A DNA stretch of 64,000 nucleotides from Bog-473 sp036489775 (GTDB lineage Bacteria > Actinomycetota > Acidimicrobiia > Acidimicrobiales > RAAP-2), in the NCBI GenBank assembly GCA_036489775.1, contig DASXFC010000019.1, positions 1-64,000 on the forward strand. Direction: 5' to 3'. The notes under the pieces are model-generated. The model made no database searches. It saw only the letters and a list, made by a program, of their open reading frames with translations, and was not told the origin of the DNA. This document shows, in pieces, positions 17,728-26,825 of this stretch. Position 1 is the stretch's first letter. Each line of letters opens with the position of its first letter. Both the position numbers and the translations under genes were made by a program.

Positions 17728-17769
17728 CTCACAGTTTGCCCGCGTCCGGATGGCCGGACCGACGGCGAT

Positions 17770-18684
17770 TTAGGACGCCGCGGCCGTACCTGTCGACCGG
17801 TCGATGAAGTTCCGCACCTCGCCTAGGGCGGCCAGCGCCTCGGGCACACCGGCCAGGGCCAAGCCTTGCCATCCGTGCACCATGCCCGGCCACGATTCCC
17901 ACTGCACCGCCACCTCGGCGGCCAGCGCATTGGCGGCCAGTCGGTCGACGCCATGGCGCAAGGTGTCGTACTGCCCGACCGCCAGGTACAGCGGCGGCAG
18001 ACCAGCCAGCGCGGCGGGTGCTGCATGGGCCGACGAGACAGAGGGATGGCCCAGAGGAAGCATGCCCTGGGTGTAGTCCCTCCCTCGATTGCGAACCCAG
18101 GCGGTCGTCAGGAAGGGATCGGTGCCGCTCTCATTCGGATCGGCCACCGCGAGGTCGAACCAGCCCGAGAGCGAGACGAAGCCGGCCGGCATCGGGATGC
18201 CCTGGTCCCGGGCGGTGAGCAAAGCGCTCAGCGCCAGTCCGGCACCGCAGGAGTCGCCGGTGACGACGACCCGCGTGGGATCGATGCCTGACTCGAGAAG
18301 GCCGCGGTAGGCGGCCAGGCAGTCGTCCTGGGCGGCCGGGTAGGGGTGTTCGGGCGCCAACCGGTAATCAGGCAGGACGGCGGTGACACCGAGGTGTTCG
18401 GCCAGGAGCGCCCCGAAGAAGAGGTAGCTGTCGAGCGGGCATGACACCAGCCCGCCGCCGTGGCAGTGGAAGGCCACGATCTGGTCACCGGTGCGCGGGC
18501 CGGCGGCGCTGACGGTGGCGACCCGGACTCCGCCGAGGGTGGCCAGTTCGACCTCGAAAGCGGGACCCACCGGGTGCCCATGGAAGGGCGCCATGGTGGC
18601 CCGTACCTGGATGTAGTCAGCCTCGGGGTCGGCGAAGTCGGGCGGGATCAGGGCCAAGATGTCGATCAGACTTTGACTTGGCAT
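17770..18684 (-). CDS. Alpha/beta hydrolase, hormone-sensitive lipase (HSL) family esterase
   Basis: The 304-residue protein has the oxyanion HGGG motif (75-78) and the nucleophile in GDSCGAG (S145). The acid lies in VGQYDTLRHG and the histidine in HGWQ near residue 276, the full HSL-type triad. PEHPYPAAQDD is the conserved family helix. No signal peptide, so it is a cytoplasmic short-acyl ester hydrolase. It diverges from the acyl-CoA synthetase gene across 100 bases that hold a palindromic operator. Confidence 0.88.
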   Translation of the reverse strand: MPSQSLIDILALIPPDFADPEADYIQVRATMAPFHGHPVGPAFEVELATLGGVRVATVSAAGPRTGDQIVAFHCHGGGLVSCPLDSYLFFGALLAEHLGVTAVLPDYRLAPEHPYPAAQDDCLAAYRGLLESGIDPTRVVVTGDSCGAGLALSALLTARDQGIPMPAGFVSLSGWFDLAVADPNESGTDPFLTTAWVRNRGRDYTQGMLPLGHPSVSSAHAAPAALAGLPPLYLAVGQYDTLRHGVDRLAANALAAEVAVQWESWPGMVHGWQGLALAGVPEALAALGEVRNFIDRSTGTAAAS

Positions 18685-18753
18685 CAGCTCTCAGCTCTCA
18701 GCTCCCAGCTCCCTTGTCCGGGCTTGAACGTACAAGAGGAGTCGACAAGCTCG

Positions 18754-18769
18754 GTCAACGCTCGTTAAC
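18754..18769. promoter_or_regulatory. Operator palindrome, member 1 of a shared set
   Basis: GTCAACGCTCGTTAAC, ending 15 bases before the acyl-CoA synthetase ATG. It matches GTyAACGnnCGTTrAC, also found at 28113 and 29372 near the double-TetR gene. The position over the likely transcription start suggests repression. Confidence 0.6.
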
Positions 18770-18784
18770 TTGCAGGGCGTGGGG

Positions 18785-20419
18785 ATGAATCACTGGTCAA
18801 TGTTCGATGCGGTGGCACGTGCGCTGCCCGAGCGCACCGCTCTGGCCTGGCGCGGCGATCGCACCAATTACGGCGAGCTGCACGAGCGCACCTTGCGGCT
18901 GGCCGACGTCTTCTTGACCCAGGGTCTGGGATCGGTGATGCCACGGTCCGAGCTGGCCGGTTGGGAGTCGGGACAGGACCACATCGGCCTCTACCTGCAC
19001 AACGGTCCTGAGTACCTCGAGGCCACGTTCGCGGCCAACGCGGCGCGGGCGGTGCCGTTCAACATCAACTACCGCTATGTCGAGCACGAGCTCGAGTACC
19101 TGCTGAACGACGCCAACACGGCCGCACTCGTGTACCACTCCGCCTTCGCCCCGACGCTGGCCGTCGTGTTGCCCAAACTCAACCGACAGCCCTTGCTGCT
19201 CCAGGTGCCCGACGACTCGGGCCACCCGCTACTGGAGGGAGCACTCGACTACGAGACCGCAGTGTCCGGAGCGACGCCAGCTGATGTCGGCGAAGGTCAC
19301 GACCCCGACGATCTGTACATCCTCTACACCGGCGGCACCACCGGCATGCCCAAGGGCACGCTGTGGCGACAGAGCGACATCTTCGACGCCGTTCTGGTGG
19401 CCTTCAGCCCAAGCCTTGGCGCGCGATCAACGTCGAAAGCCGAGCACGCGGCGGCCGCGGCTGAAATTACGCCGAACATCTGCTTGCCACTGCCGCCTTT
19501 CATGCACGGCGCGGCGCAGTGGATGGCCATCGGCGCCCTCATGGGTGGACAGACCGTAGTGATCCAGGACGTGGTCACCACGCTCGACCCGGCCGACGTC
19601 TGGCGCACCATCGAACGTGAGCAGGTGGCCGCCATGATCATCGTGGGCGACGCCTTCGCCCGGCCGCTATGCGATGAACTCGAAAAGGGTGGCTACTCCC
19701 CCGCCTCGTTGGCCATGGTGATCACCGGTGGTGCCACCACCAGCCCGACCATGAAGCAGCGCTTCATCGGCCTGCTGCCGTCATTGTTCATCGCCGATGC
19801 CGTCGGCTCATCGGAAACCGGAAGCCAGCTGAACAACTTGGCCACGTCGGGCGGGGAACCCACCACCACCTTCAGTGTGGTGCCCGGCACCTGCGTGGTC
19901 GACGAGACCATGACCTACGTGCTCGAAGAGGGTCACGAGGGCATCGGGTGGCTGGCCAAGTCCGGCGCCATTCCGTTGGGCTATCTCGGAGACGAGGAGA
20001 AGACGAAGCGCACGTTCCCGGTGGTGGCTGGCCAACGGATGGTGGTGCCAGGGGATCGGGCCCGCCTGCTCGAGGGCGGTTTGGTCGAGCTCTTGGGCCG
20101 GGAGTCGGTCACCATCAACAGCGGCGGCGAGAAGATCTTCGCGGAGGAAGTCGAACAGGCCATCGTGCGCCACCAGGGCGTCGACGACGTGCTGGTGGTG
20201 GGCCGGCCCAATGAGCGCTGGGGCCAAGAGATCGTGGCGGTGCTGCAGCTCCAAGACGGCGCCAGCCCGAGCGACAAAGAGATCCTGGCCCTGGCGGGCG
20301 AACGCATCGCTTCCTACAAGCTGCCGAAGCTCATTGTGCGGGTCGGCAAGGTTGAGCGCAGCCCATCGGGCAAGCCCGACTATGCCTGGGCCCGCCAGGT
20401 GGCGATCGACGCCGGCTGA
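18785..20419 (+). CDS. Acyl-CoA synthetase (AMP-forming, FadD-like)
   Basis: The 544-residue ANL-superfamily enzyme carries the AMP-binding loop LYILYTGGTTGMPKGTLW (about 178-195), the A5-type region DAVGSSETGSQLN, the hinge region GDRARLLEGGLVELLGRESVTINSGGEKIF and the C-terminal lysine segment VERSPSGKPDYAWA. It activates a carboxylic acid as acyl-AMP, then acyl-CoA. The AMP-binding segment YILYTGGTTGMPKG resembles FadD3/FadD19-like steroid or fatty acid ligases, though the substrate is not certain. ATG 18785 was chosen over TTG 18770. The operator upstream links it to the thiolase-SDR operon. Confidence 0.88.
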   Translation: MNHWSMFDAVARALPERTALAWRGDRTNYGELHERTLRLADVFLTQGLGSVMPRSELAGWESGQDHIGLYLHNGPEYLEATFAANAARAVPFNINYRYVEHELEYLLNDANTAALVYHSAFAPTLAVVLPKLNRQPLLLQVPDDSGHPLLEGALDYETAVSGATPADVGEGHDPDDLYILYTGGTTGMPKGTLWRQSDIFDAVLVAFSPSLGARSTSKAEHAAAAAEITPNICLPLPPFMHGAAQWMAIGALMGGQTVVIQDVVTTLDPADVWRTIEREQVAAMIIVGDAFARPLCDELEKGGYSPASLAMVITGGATTSPTMKQRFIGLLPSLFIADAVGSSETGSQLNNLATSGGEPTTTFSVVPGTCVVDETMTYVLEEGHEGIGWLAKSGAIPLGYLGDEEKTKRTFPVVAGQRMVVPGDRARLLEGGLVELLGRESVTINSGGEKIFAEEVEQAIVRHQGVDDVLVVGRPNERWGQEIVAVLQLQDGASPSDKEILALAGERIASYKLPKLIVRVGKVERSPSGKPDYAWARQVAIDAG

Positions 20420-20463
20420 GCCGGCGACGCACCGAGGGCCCGAAGGCCCCTGTAAAAGAAGAC

Positions 20464-21000
20464 ATGGCCGATCCGAAGCTCCGATCGTTCGACACCGCCG
20501 CTCTGTACTCAGCCCTCGATGCCCGGAGAAGCGAACTCGGACTCAGTTGGAGCCAGGTGGCGAACGAGCTGTGGCAACTCTCGGCCGAACTGAACGACCG
20601 ACGTCGCGATCACCCCATCAGCCCGTCCACCTTGACCAATATGGCGAAGAAGTCTCGGACCAGCTGTCAGCACGCGCTGTTCATGCTCCGCTGGCTCGAT
20701 CGATCTCCCGAGAGCTTTCTGAATGGCGCCACCCCTGACGACCCGAGCTTCGCTCTTCCCCCGGCAGGACCGGACCGGCGTCTCCGATGGAACCTGAAGC
20801 TCTTGTACGCCACCATGGACGAGAAACGACGCCAGGCGGAACTCACCTGGCCCCAACTGGCCGACATTCTTGGATGCAGTCCCAACCAGCTCACCGGGCT
20901 CCGGACGGCGAAGTTCGCGACCAACATGGATCTGGCCATGCGCATCGTGCAATGGATTGGCCGCCCGGCCGCCGACTTTGTCTACTTGGCCAAGTGGTGA
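20464..21000 (+). CDS. Duplicated helix-turn-helix protein
   Basis: The 178-residue protein consists of two related halves. The first (about 8-85) reads TAALYSALDARRSELGLSWSQVANEL then STLTNMAKK...ALFMLRWLDRSPESFL. The second (about 105-178) reads LKLLYATMDEKRRQAELTWPQLADIL then NQLTGLRTAK...AMRIVQWIGRPAADF. Each half looks like an XRE/Cro-type HTH followed by a helix and a short tail. It could bind DNA as a single-chain dimer. It follows the acyl-CoA synthetase by 44 bases and may share its transcript. No function known. Confidence 0.65.
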   Translation: MADPKLRSFDTAALYSALDARRSELGLSWSQVANELWQLSAELNDRRRDHPISPSTLTNMAKKSRTSCQHALFMLRWLDRSPESFLNGATPDDPSFALPPAGPDRRLRWNLKLLYATMDEKRRQAELTWPQLADILGCSPNQLTGLRTAKFATNMDLAMRIVQWIGRPAADFVYLAKW

Positions 21001-21046
21001 GGACGGTTGCCGCCCGGCCCGGCCGTCCTGGCCCGCTGGTGATGCC

Positions 21047-21661
21047 TTAGGCGCTCTGCCAAGCGAATCCGTCAGGATCGCTGAGGGCACCCACATCACC
21101 GCCGATAATCAGCCGATGCGATCCCGACCCCTCAGACGAAACGCCGGCATCCTTGGCCAGAGCCTTGTGTCGATTGAGCGCCAGCTTGATGGGACTCGAA
21201 TCCATCTCGAACTCGGCATACATCGGACCAAAGCTCTTGCCCACCGCAAATCCATGATCGGCGTAGAACCGTTTGCTGGCCGACACGTCGTCAACGCCGA
21301 GCAGCAGCACGATCTGCTCGATGTCATGGCTGACGGGACCGGTGTCCTTCTTCTTCGATGTCGCCACCTTCCAGATCGACCCGTCGGGCGATTGCACCAC
21401 TCCCCCATAGCCCCACATCGACTTCGAGGCGGGCTTCAGGGAGGTCGCTCCAGCTCCGAGCGCGGCTTGGAGCAGTGCTTCGGCATCCGAGGGCTGGGCC
21501 ACCAGCAGTGACACCGTGAAACCACGGAAGCCCGAGGTGGGTGGTTCCCCCGCTTGCAGGCGAACCTGCGTGCTCAGCCCAAATGCTTCCTTGTAGAAGA
21601 GTTCGGCGGCGGTGAGGTCAGCGGTTTCGAGCGTGATGTAGTCGATGGAAGCCATGTCCAT
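21047..21661 (-). CDS. VOC (glyoxalase/dioxygenase) family protein
   Basis: About 204 residues with two VOC half-domains. The first begins SIDYITLETADLTAAELFYKEAFGLST and the second begins HDIEQIVLLLGVDDVSASKRFYADHGFAVGKSF, each with the beta-alpha-beta-beta-beta start of the fold. The segment SPDGSIWKVAT holds one possible metal ligand region. Several starts (21664, 21661, 21655) are possible; none has a good ribosome site. Enzymatic role unknown. Confidence 0.75.
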   Translation of the reverse strand: MDMASIDYITLETADLTAAELFYKEAFGLSTQVRLQAGEPPTSGFRGFTVSLLVAQPSDAEALLQAALGAGATSLKPASKSMWGYGGVVQSPDGSIWKVATSKKKDTGPVSHDIEQIVLLLGVDDVSASKRFYADHGFAVGKSFGPMYAEFEMDSSPIKLALNRHKALAKDAGVSSEGSGSHRLIIGGDVGALSDPDGFAWQSA

Positions 21662-21729
21662 CACGATAAAGAGTTGCCAATCGGAATGCTTCTCGAAAGC
21701 TGCTCGATCTCACCCGATCCGTTACCACC

Positions 21730-23055
21730 TCACTGCCGATCCCCATCCTTGCGAGCTCCGTTGCACTGGTACCACGGGAACGTGGGAACACTCCCCGCCG
21801 CGCACTCCTCCACCGTCCCTTTGGCCACCGCGTTGATCGAACTCACGACGCCCGAACTCAGCAGGACGCTCCGATCCGGAAGCTGTTCCTCCAGCTGATT
21901 CCCTCCGGGTGGCCGCATGCAGGCAACCAACGAGTCCACACTGAGCTTGGCCGGTGTGAACGATCGCTCCAGACTCAACAAGACTCCGGTCGAAGGATCC
22001 ACGATGACCGTGAAGATGGTCGACATGGCCGGATGATGGAGCAGATACCGCTTGACCACCTTGTCGGTGGGCGAGTCCCCGCTGGTGCACGAGACCTTGG
22101 TCACCCCAGCCGGGGTCCGATCCACCAACTGCAACTCCACCCCGCGCTTGCCGGCCGCATCGGTCCGGGTGCCCAAAAGTCGCACGCCTGACACACCCGC
22201 CAGCACTTTGAACAGGGCCTGGCGTAGCGCCGGGGTTGAGCCAAGGTCGGGACCTTGGAGCAGCGTCACCGCGATCCCGAAGAGTTGGCATCCCGAGGGG
22301 CGGGCTTGAATGCTGTACCCCACCACGGTCGCATCGGCCGTTGGCAGTGCCTTCCACTTCTTCGAGGCACACAACGTCGCGGCCAATCTGGTCGGATCGG
22401 TCGGCAGTGCCGCCACGTCGAAGGGGACGGGCCGACTCCCTTGAAATTGATTGCTGCTCAGGCCTTTCCCCCCAGCACCGAATTGCTGATCTGTCACCAC
22501 GTAGTTGGGTGGCTCAACGAACTTCCCACCGGCCTTGGCCCAGTTGGCCTTGTCGGTGGCTGTCATGAAGTCCGGGTTGAGGTCGCTGCTCGTCACTTGC
22601 TTGCCGGCCCCGTTGGCTGCGATCCAGGTCTGTACCGTGCCGACGCTGAACGACGTCCATCCGCCCGGTACGCCGGCCGCACCCGAGGCGTCCGAACCGG
22701 TGGGTTCGAGCTCGACCTCGGTGTACTCGTATTGCCCGGGCCCGAGGCTGGGTTGCCGGCCGGCTGCCGTAGCCAGGTCGTTCAATGCCGCCGCCGCCTG
22801 CGAGCCGTCGCGACCCAGTTGAACCGGCACCAGAGTGACCAACAGGACGGCGGCCGCGGCGACGGCCACTACCGTGGCCACGGAGATAGTCGTCCGGCGC
22901 CTCAAAGACAGACCTGGCGCTGGTCCATCCGTCGGCGCCGACTCCGGCGCTGCCAGCGCCTGCGCCTTGATCCGCCGTCCTTCGGGCGACTCTGGCCCTG
23001 CGATATCCGTGGCCCGAGTCGGGTCGCTCTGTCGGAGAATTGACTCAAACTCCAT
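21730..23055 (-). CDS. Membrane-anchored protein paired with ECF sigma factor (CU044_5270-like)
   Basis: The 441-residue protein has a cytoplasmic N-terminus (1-52), one transmembrane helix (about 53-78) and a large extracytoplasmic region of about 360 residues. Its gene starts 11 bases inside the upstream ECF sigma gene, so the two are translationally coupled. This arrangement is common in actinobacteria for sigma factors with a membrane partner of the CU044_5270 type. An anti-sigma or sensor role is inference. There is no classical zinc-binding anti-sigma motif (HxxxCxxC) in the N-terminus. The outer part contains paired cysteines. Confidence 0.7.
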   Translation of the reverse strand: MEFESILRQSDPTRATDIAGPESPEGRRIKAQALAAPESAPTDGPAPGLSLRRRTTISVATVVAVAAAAVLLVTLVPVQLGRDGSQAAAALNDLATAAGRQPSLGPGQYEYTEVELEPTGSDASGAAGVPGGWTSFSVGTVQTWIAANGAGKQVTSSDLNPDFMTATDKANWAKAGGKFVEPPNYVVTDQQFGAGGKGLSSNQFQGSRPVPFDVAALPTDPTRLAATLCASKKWKALPTADATVVGYSIQARPSGCQLFGIAVTLLQGPDLGSTPALRQALFKVLAGVSGVRLLGTRTDAAGKRGVELQLVDRTPAGVTKVSCTSGDSPTDKVVKRYLLHHPAMSTIFTVIVDPSTGVLLSLERSFTPAKLSVDSLVACMRPPGGNQLEEQLPDRSVLLSSGVVSSINAVAKGTVEECAAGSVPTFPWYQCNGARKDGDRQ

Positions 23056-23653
23056 GGTTTTCCTCTCGGGGCTGCGGTTCGACGTCTTCTCCGGCCGCCG
23101 TCAGACTCCGGCGCAGCCGGGTGATGGATCGATGCCAGCGGATGGCCACGGCGTTGGCTGAACACCCGAGCACCTGCGCCGCTTCGGCGTGGCTCAAGGA
23201 CTCCCAGGCCACCAGCCGGACCACTTCTCGATCAATCGGCTTGAGATGCTCGATGAGGGTTCGAAGTTGGGCCGCCGCGTCGGGTACATCAGACCGTTCA
23301 CCCACCGACCGCTCCGTCCAGGTCGACCGGTTCTGGGCCAGACGATTGACCAGGGCATGCCGACGAACGGTCGCTCGCTCGTCCTGTGACAACACCCGAC
23401 GGGCCACGCCGTACAGCCAAAGTCGGTCCTCGGGGGCCGGCGGCACCACATCGATGCGCTGCCAGGCTCGGGCGAACACTTCGGCCACCAGATCGGGCAC
23501 ATCGTAGCGGCGCCGCCGCCGGGCCACGTAGGTGAAGACCTCGGCGAAATGCGCCTCGTACAGCTGATCGAATCTTGCTCGGTCGGGATCGGCGTTGTCC
23601 GATACCCCTCGGCGCGCCGAGAAAGGCCTCTTCATCGCCGCCGCACTGACCAC
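23045..23653 (-). CDS. ECF-family RNA polymerase sigma factor
   Basis: Up to 202 residues. Region 2 spans FDQLYEAHFAEVFTYVARRR...PDLVAEVFARAWQRID, and region 4 spans LKPIDREVVRLVAWESLSHAEAAQVLGCSANAVAIRWHRSITRLRR. Region 2 and 4 spacing is normal for short ECF factors. GTG 23653 and ATG 23635 are both possible starts; neither has a clear ribosome site. It overlaps the downstream membrane protein gene, its probable regulator. Target promoters are not visible nearby. Confidence 0.85.
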   Translation of the reverse strand: MVSAAAMKRPFSARRGVSDNADPDRARFDQLYEAHFAEVFTYVARRRRRYDVPDLVAEVFARAWQRIDVVPPAPEDRLWLYGVARRVLSQDERATVRRHALVNRLAQNRSTWTERSVGERSDVPDAAAQLRTLIEHLKPIDREVVRLVAWESLSHAEAAQVLGCSANAVAIRWHRSITRLRRSLTAAGEDVEPQPREENHGV

Positions 23654-23726
23654 ACCCTTCTCATGGCCGGCATGGGGCCGATTCTTTCAACTTTCGTGAC
23701 GGCGCCAGCGCCAGCGCCTGCGGCGA

Positions 23727-24416
23727 TCAGACCGTGACCCGGCGCATGGTGGCCATGCCGCCGATCATCAGCAGCACGGCGAGTCCAGCCATGACGCCGG
23801 TCAGGCCCATCGCACTCAGCTGCTGGAAGAAGTGGGTGAACCCAGTCCACGTGTGGGTCCAGGTGATCGAGAGCGCCGCCAGGAGACAGGCCGTGATTTG
23901 CGCTGCGATGAACACGACCATGCCCGTCACATTCCAGCGCCGGTAGATGAGTCCGAACCAAAGGCCCCAGGTGAAGAGCAGCGCCAGGCCGACGAACGAC
24001 GTGGCCAGCGTGTCGTACCAGGATCCGTAGAGGATGAAGGGCACCCGGAAGAACGTCATATGGAGTCCCCACCCACCAGTGCCCCGCTCGATCGCCTGCA
24101 AGACCGTGAGACCGGCGCCATAGAGCAAGGCCATGACAGCCATCAAGAGGAACGTGCCCAGGAGAAAAGTGCGTCGGCTAATGCCGAGAGCGAAGGCAAA
24201 CGGGAGCGTCTGCGACACGCACACCGCGCCCAGGACGCCGAACATGATGTAGATGGAGACCACGGCTCCGGTGTGCGCACCATTGACCGGGGGACGGATG
24301 ATTCCGAAGACGACCAGATTGACCGCAAAAATGAAGGCCAAGGCGCCGACGGGTCGGTAGATAAAGGGGACGCGGTCCACCAGGTGGTAGCGGGCCACTT
24401 TGACCAGTGCTGTCAT
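23727..24416 (-). CDS. ABC transporter permease-like membrane protein
   Basis: The 229-residue protein has six predicted membrane helices and no catalytic motif. It begins with a basic cytoplasmic stretch and has the layout of small ABC-2-type permeases. Its gene starts within the last four bases of the ATPase gene (ATGA overlap), so it is the membrane part of the GntR-ABC system upstream. Substrate unknown; an exporter of a small or peptide compound is likely by analogy with YtrA-type clusters. Confidence 0.75.
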   Translation of the reverse strand: MTALVKVARYHLVDRVPFIYRPVGALAFIFAVNLVVFGIIRPPVNGAHTGAVVSIYIMFGVLGAVCVSQTLPFAFALGISRRTFLLGTFLLMAVMALLYGAGLTVLQAIERGTGGWGLHMTFFRVPFILYGSWYDTLATSFVGLALLFTWGLWFGLIYRRWNVTGMVVFIAAQITACLLAALSITWTHTWTGFTHFFQQLSAMGLTGVMAGLAVLLMIGGMATMRRVTV

Positions 24417-25300
24417 GCGCTCTTCCTTTCCTCTGTTGCTGCTTCGGATGTGCGGACCATCAATTCCTGCAGCGACAGCGGCTCCACGCTGAGGTGGAGT
24501 TCAGTGGCCCGTCGCTGCTCGCGCTCACTCAGTTCACCGGTGATCACGGCGGAGGCCCGGGTGGCCAGGGTCCGGTGGTGCAGGACCTGGCGACCCAACA
24601 CGAACTCGTTCACCGCCAGGGCCGGGCCACTCACCGTGTTGGCGTGTCCCCGTACCGATTCGGCTGGAGCGTCCAGGACCACCCGGCCGTGATCGATCAT
24701 CACCACGTGCTCGAGCAGGTCAGAGACCTCGTCGATCAGGTGGGTGGAGAGCAATACGGTGCGGGGATGCTCGGCGTATTCCTCCAGCAGGCGGTCGTAG
24801 AACAGCTGGCGAGCCACCGCATCGAGGCCCGCATACGGTTCGTCGAGCAAGGTGAGTTCGGCTCGGGCGGCGAGGCCGATCGTGATGCCCAGGGCGGAGC
24901 GCATGCCCCGGGACAGCTTCTTGATCATGCGTCCGGTGGGCAGTTCGAAGTCGGCCAGCAGCGACTGGGCCAGCTCCTCGTCCCAGTTCGGGTAGAACCA
25001 CGAGGCCGCCTTCATGGCGTGGCGCACCTTGAAGTCGGGGAAGATCTGGTCCTCGCGGACGAAGACCATCTGATGGAGGATGCGGTCGTTCTCCACCGGG
25101 CTCTGGCCGAACACCTCGATGGTCCCGCTCGAGGCGAACTCCTGGGCGGCGATGATGCGCATGAAGGTGCTCTTGCCGGCACCGTTGCGGCCGAGGACAC
25201 CGGTGATGGTGGCCGGCTCGATGTCGAGGGTGACATCACTGAGGGCGAGCTGGTCCCGGTAACGCCGGGTCAGTCCCCGGGCGCTGATGGTGGGTGTCAT
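24413..25300 (-). CDS. ABC transporter ATP-binding protein
   Basis: The 295-residue protein has one ABC domain: Walker A GRNGAGKST (about 37-45), a Q-loop region, signature LSRGMRSALG, Walker B LTLLDEPYAGLD, and a switch histidine in STHLIDE. The signature is the degenerate LSRGM type common in ABC-2 exporters. It overlaps the GntR gene upstream and the permease gene downstream by four bases each. A C-terminal extension of about 70 residues follows the ABC domain. Confidence 0.88.
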   Translation of the reverse strand: MTPTISARGLTRRYRDQLALSDVTLDIEPATITGVLGRNGAGKSTFMRIIAAQEFASSGTIEVFGQSPVENDRILHQMVFVREDQIFPDFKVRHAMKAASWFYPNWDEELAQSLLADFELPTGRMIKKLSRGMRSALGITIGLAARAELTLLDEPYAGLDAVARQLFYDRLLEEYAEHPRTVLLSTHLIDEVSDLLEHVVMIDHGRVVLDAPAESVRGHANTVSGPALAVNEFVLGRQVLHHRTLATRASAVITGELSEREQRRATELHLSVEPLSLQELMVRTSEAATEERKSA

Positions 25301-25722
25301 TGCGGCGTGTCTCCGTTTCTTTGCGTGCTGGCGTGGGCGTGGCTCTGCGTGGTGTCCCGCAAGAGCGAGACCATCGTGTCGGTGTCGATGCCGAGCCTGG
25401 TCGCTTCGGTCAGCAAGGGCTCGATGTACTGCTGGGCGAAGCGCTGCCGTCTTTCGGCCAGGAGTCGCTCCCGGGCGCCGGCCGCGACGAACATGCCGAT
25501 GCCGCGCCGCTTCTCGAGCAGGCCTTCGTCGATCAGCACGTTGATGCCCTTGGCCGCCGTGGCCGGGTTGATCCGGTAGAAGGCAGCGAACTCGTTGGAC
25601 GACGGCACCCGTTCGCCTTCGGCCAGGGTCCCGTCGGCGATGTCGTCCGCCAATTGGGCCCCGATCTGCAGGAAGATCGGCGAGCCGTCATCACGCACCG
25701 CCGGCCTGCTCTCTACAGCCAT
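25297..25722 (-). CDS. GntR-family regulator, YtrA subfamily
   Basis: The 141-residue protein has a winged HTH (IFLQIGAQLADDIADGTLAEGERVPSSNEFAAFYRINPATAAKGINVLIDEGLLEKRRGIGMFV) and a short helical tail instead of a large effector domain, typical of the YtrA subgroup. It is the first gene of a GntR-ATPase-permease operon with 4-base overlaps. It likely represses this operon until a cell-envelope stress signal; the inducer is unknown. Confidence 0.85.
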   Translation of the reverse strand: MAVESRPAVRDDGSPIFLQIGAQLADDIADGTLAEGERVPSSNEFAAFYRINPATAAKGINVLIDEGLLEKRRGIGMFVAAGARERLLAERRQRFAQQYIEPLLTEATRLGIDTDTMVSLLRDTTQSHAHASTQRNGDTPQ

Positions 25723-25740
25723 AGGTGATCGGGGTTCGGG

Positions 25741-25772
25741 GGTTCATTACCTGACTAATGTACCAGTGAACC
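25741..25772. promoter_or_regulatory. Candidate GntR operator
   Basis: A 32-base inverted repeat with outer arms GGTTCA and TGAACC and an imperfect inner part (TTAC ... GTAC), starting 19 bases upstream of the GntR start. The position fits autoregulation. The arms are perfect; the inner match is partial. Confidence 0.45.
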
Positions 25773-25913
25773 TCGGAGATGACAACCCTGTTTCAGAACT
25801 TTTCGGCCTGGGGTTGTTCCCCCGACCAGAGCCCAGGAACGAGAGCGGCGGCGATCCGAAGACCGCCGCCGCACACTCGACTACCAACCGCGAGCTCAAG
25901 AGCCCGCCGTGAT

Positions 25914-26822
25914 TCAGCTCGTCATGGCCTCGACCAGCTTGGTCATCTGGCTGTTGACCTTGACCGTCTTGGGCAGCTTGTCCATGGCGGTGGCCAGCGA
26001 CTCGGGCGTCCAGCGGTCGTCGGAGGAGACCTCCTCGGCGATCGACCAGCCGCCGTAAATGCCGACCGAACCGCCGTAGACACTGAAGACCTGACCGTTG
26101 AAGGGGCAGGTCTCCGAAGCCAGCACCGCCACCAGGGGCGAGATGTTCTCGGGGTCGAACACCGTCTTCTCCATGGCCTCGCCCATGCCCGGCGTCTGGA
26201 GGGTGAGGCGGGTACGGGCCACCGGCGCGATGCAGTTGGCCCGGGCGCCGTACTTACCCAGCTCCATGGCGTTCACGATGGTCATGGCCGCGATGCCGGC
26301 CTTGGCCGCGGCGTAGTTGGTCTGGCCCACGTTGCCGTGCAGGCCGGCACCCGAGCTGGTGTTCACGATGGCCCGGTCAGTCACCGTGCCGGTCTTGGCC
26401 ACCTCGCGCCAGTACTCGGCGGCGTGACGAGTGACGTTGAAGGTGCCCTTGAGGTGCACGCCGATGACGGCGTCGAACTCGTCCTCACCCATGGAGACCA
26501 GCATGCGGTCGCGCAGGATGCCGGCGTTGTTCACGACCACGTGGAGATCACCGAAGGTCTTCACGGCCAGGTCGACGATGGCCCTGGCCCCGTCGAAGGA
26601 GGAGACACTGTCCGTGCTGGCCACGGCCTCGCCGCCCGCCGCCTTGATCTCGTCGACCACGGCCTGGGCCGCCGACACATCGGCGCCCGACCCGTCGCTC
26701 TTCCCGCCCAGGTCGTTGACCACGACCTTGGCGCCCTCGCGGGCGAAGAGCAGGGCGTGCTCACGGCCGATGCCGTTGGCGCCGCCGGTGATGATGGCGA
26801 CCCGGTCCTGGAGGATTCCCAT
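25914..26822 (-). CDS. SDR dehydrogenase, (3R)-hydroxyacyl-CoA dehydrogenase type
   Basis: The 302-residue short-chain dehydrogenase has cofactor motif TGGANGIG (about 12-19), NNAG, serine in NTSSGAG and Y-x-x-x-K in YAAAK. The insertion VVNDLGGKSDGSGADVSAAQAVVDEI is a mark of the MFE-2/peroxisomal 17-beta-HSD type family, which oxidises 3-hydroxyacyl-CoA in beta-oxidation. It is three bases after the thiolase-like gene, so both are one operon. A role in fatty-acid or steroid side-chain degradation is inferred from this pairing. Confidence 0.88.
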   Translation of the reverse strand: MGILQDRVAIITGGANGIGREHALLFAREGAKVVVNDLGGKSDGSGADVSAAQAVVDEIKAAGGEAVASTDSVSSFDGARAIVDLAVKTFGDLHVVVNNAGILRDRMLVSMGEDEFDAVIGVHLKGTFNVTRHAAEYWREVAKTGTVTDRAIVNTSSGAGLHGNVGQTNYAAAKAGIAAMTIVNAMELGKYGARANCIAPVARTRLTLQTPGMGEAMEKTVFDPENISPLVAVLASETCPFNGQVFSVYGGSVGIYGGWSIAEEVSSDDRWTPESLATAMDKLPKTVKVNSQMTKLVEAMTS

Positions 26823-26825
26823 GGT

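Noticed and set aside
20434..20452. Short GGGCC/GGCCC hairpin with CGAA loop after the acyl-CoA synthetase gene
   Set aside because: Only a 5-bp stem in GC-rich DNA without T tract; too weak to call a terminator.
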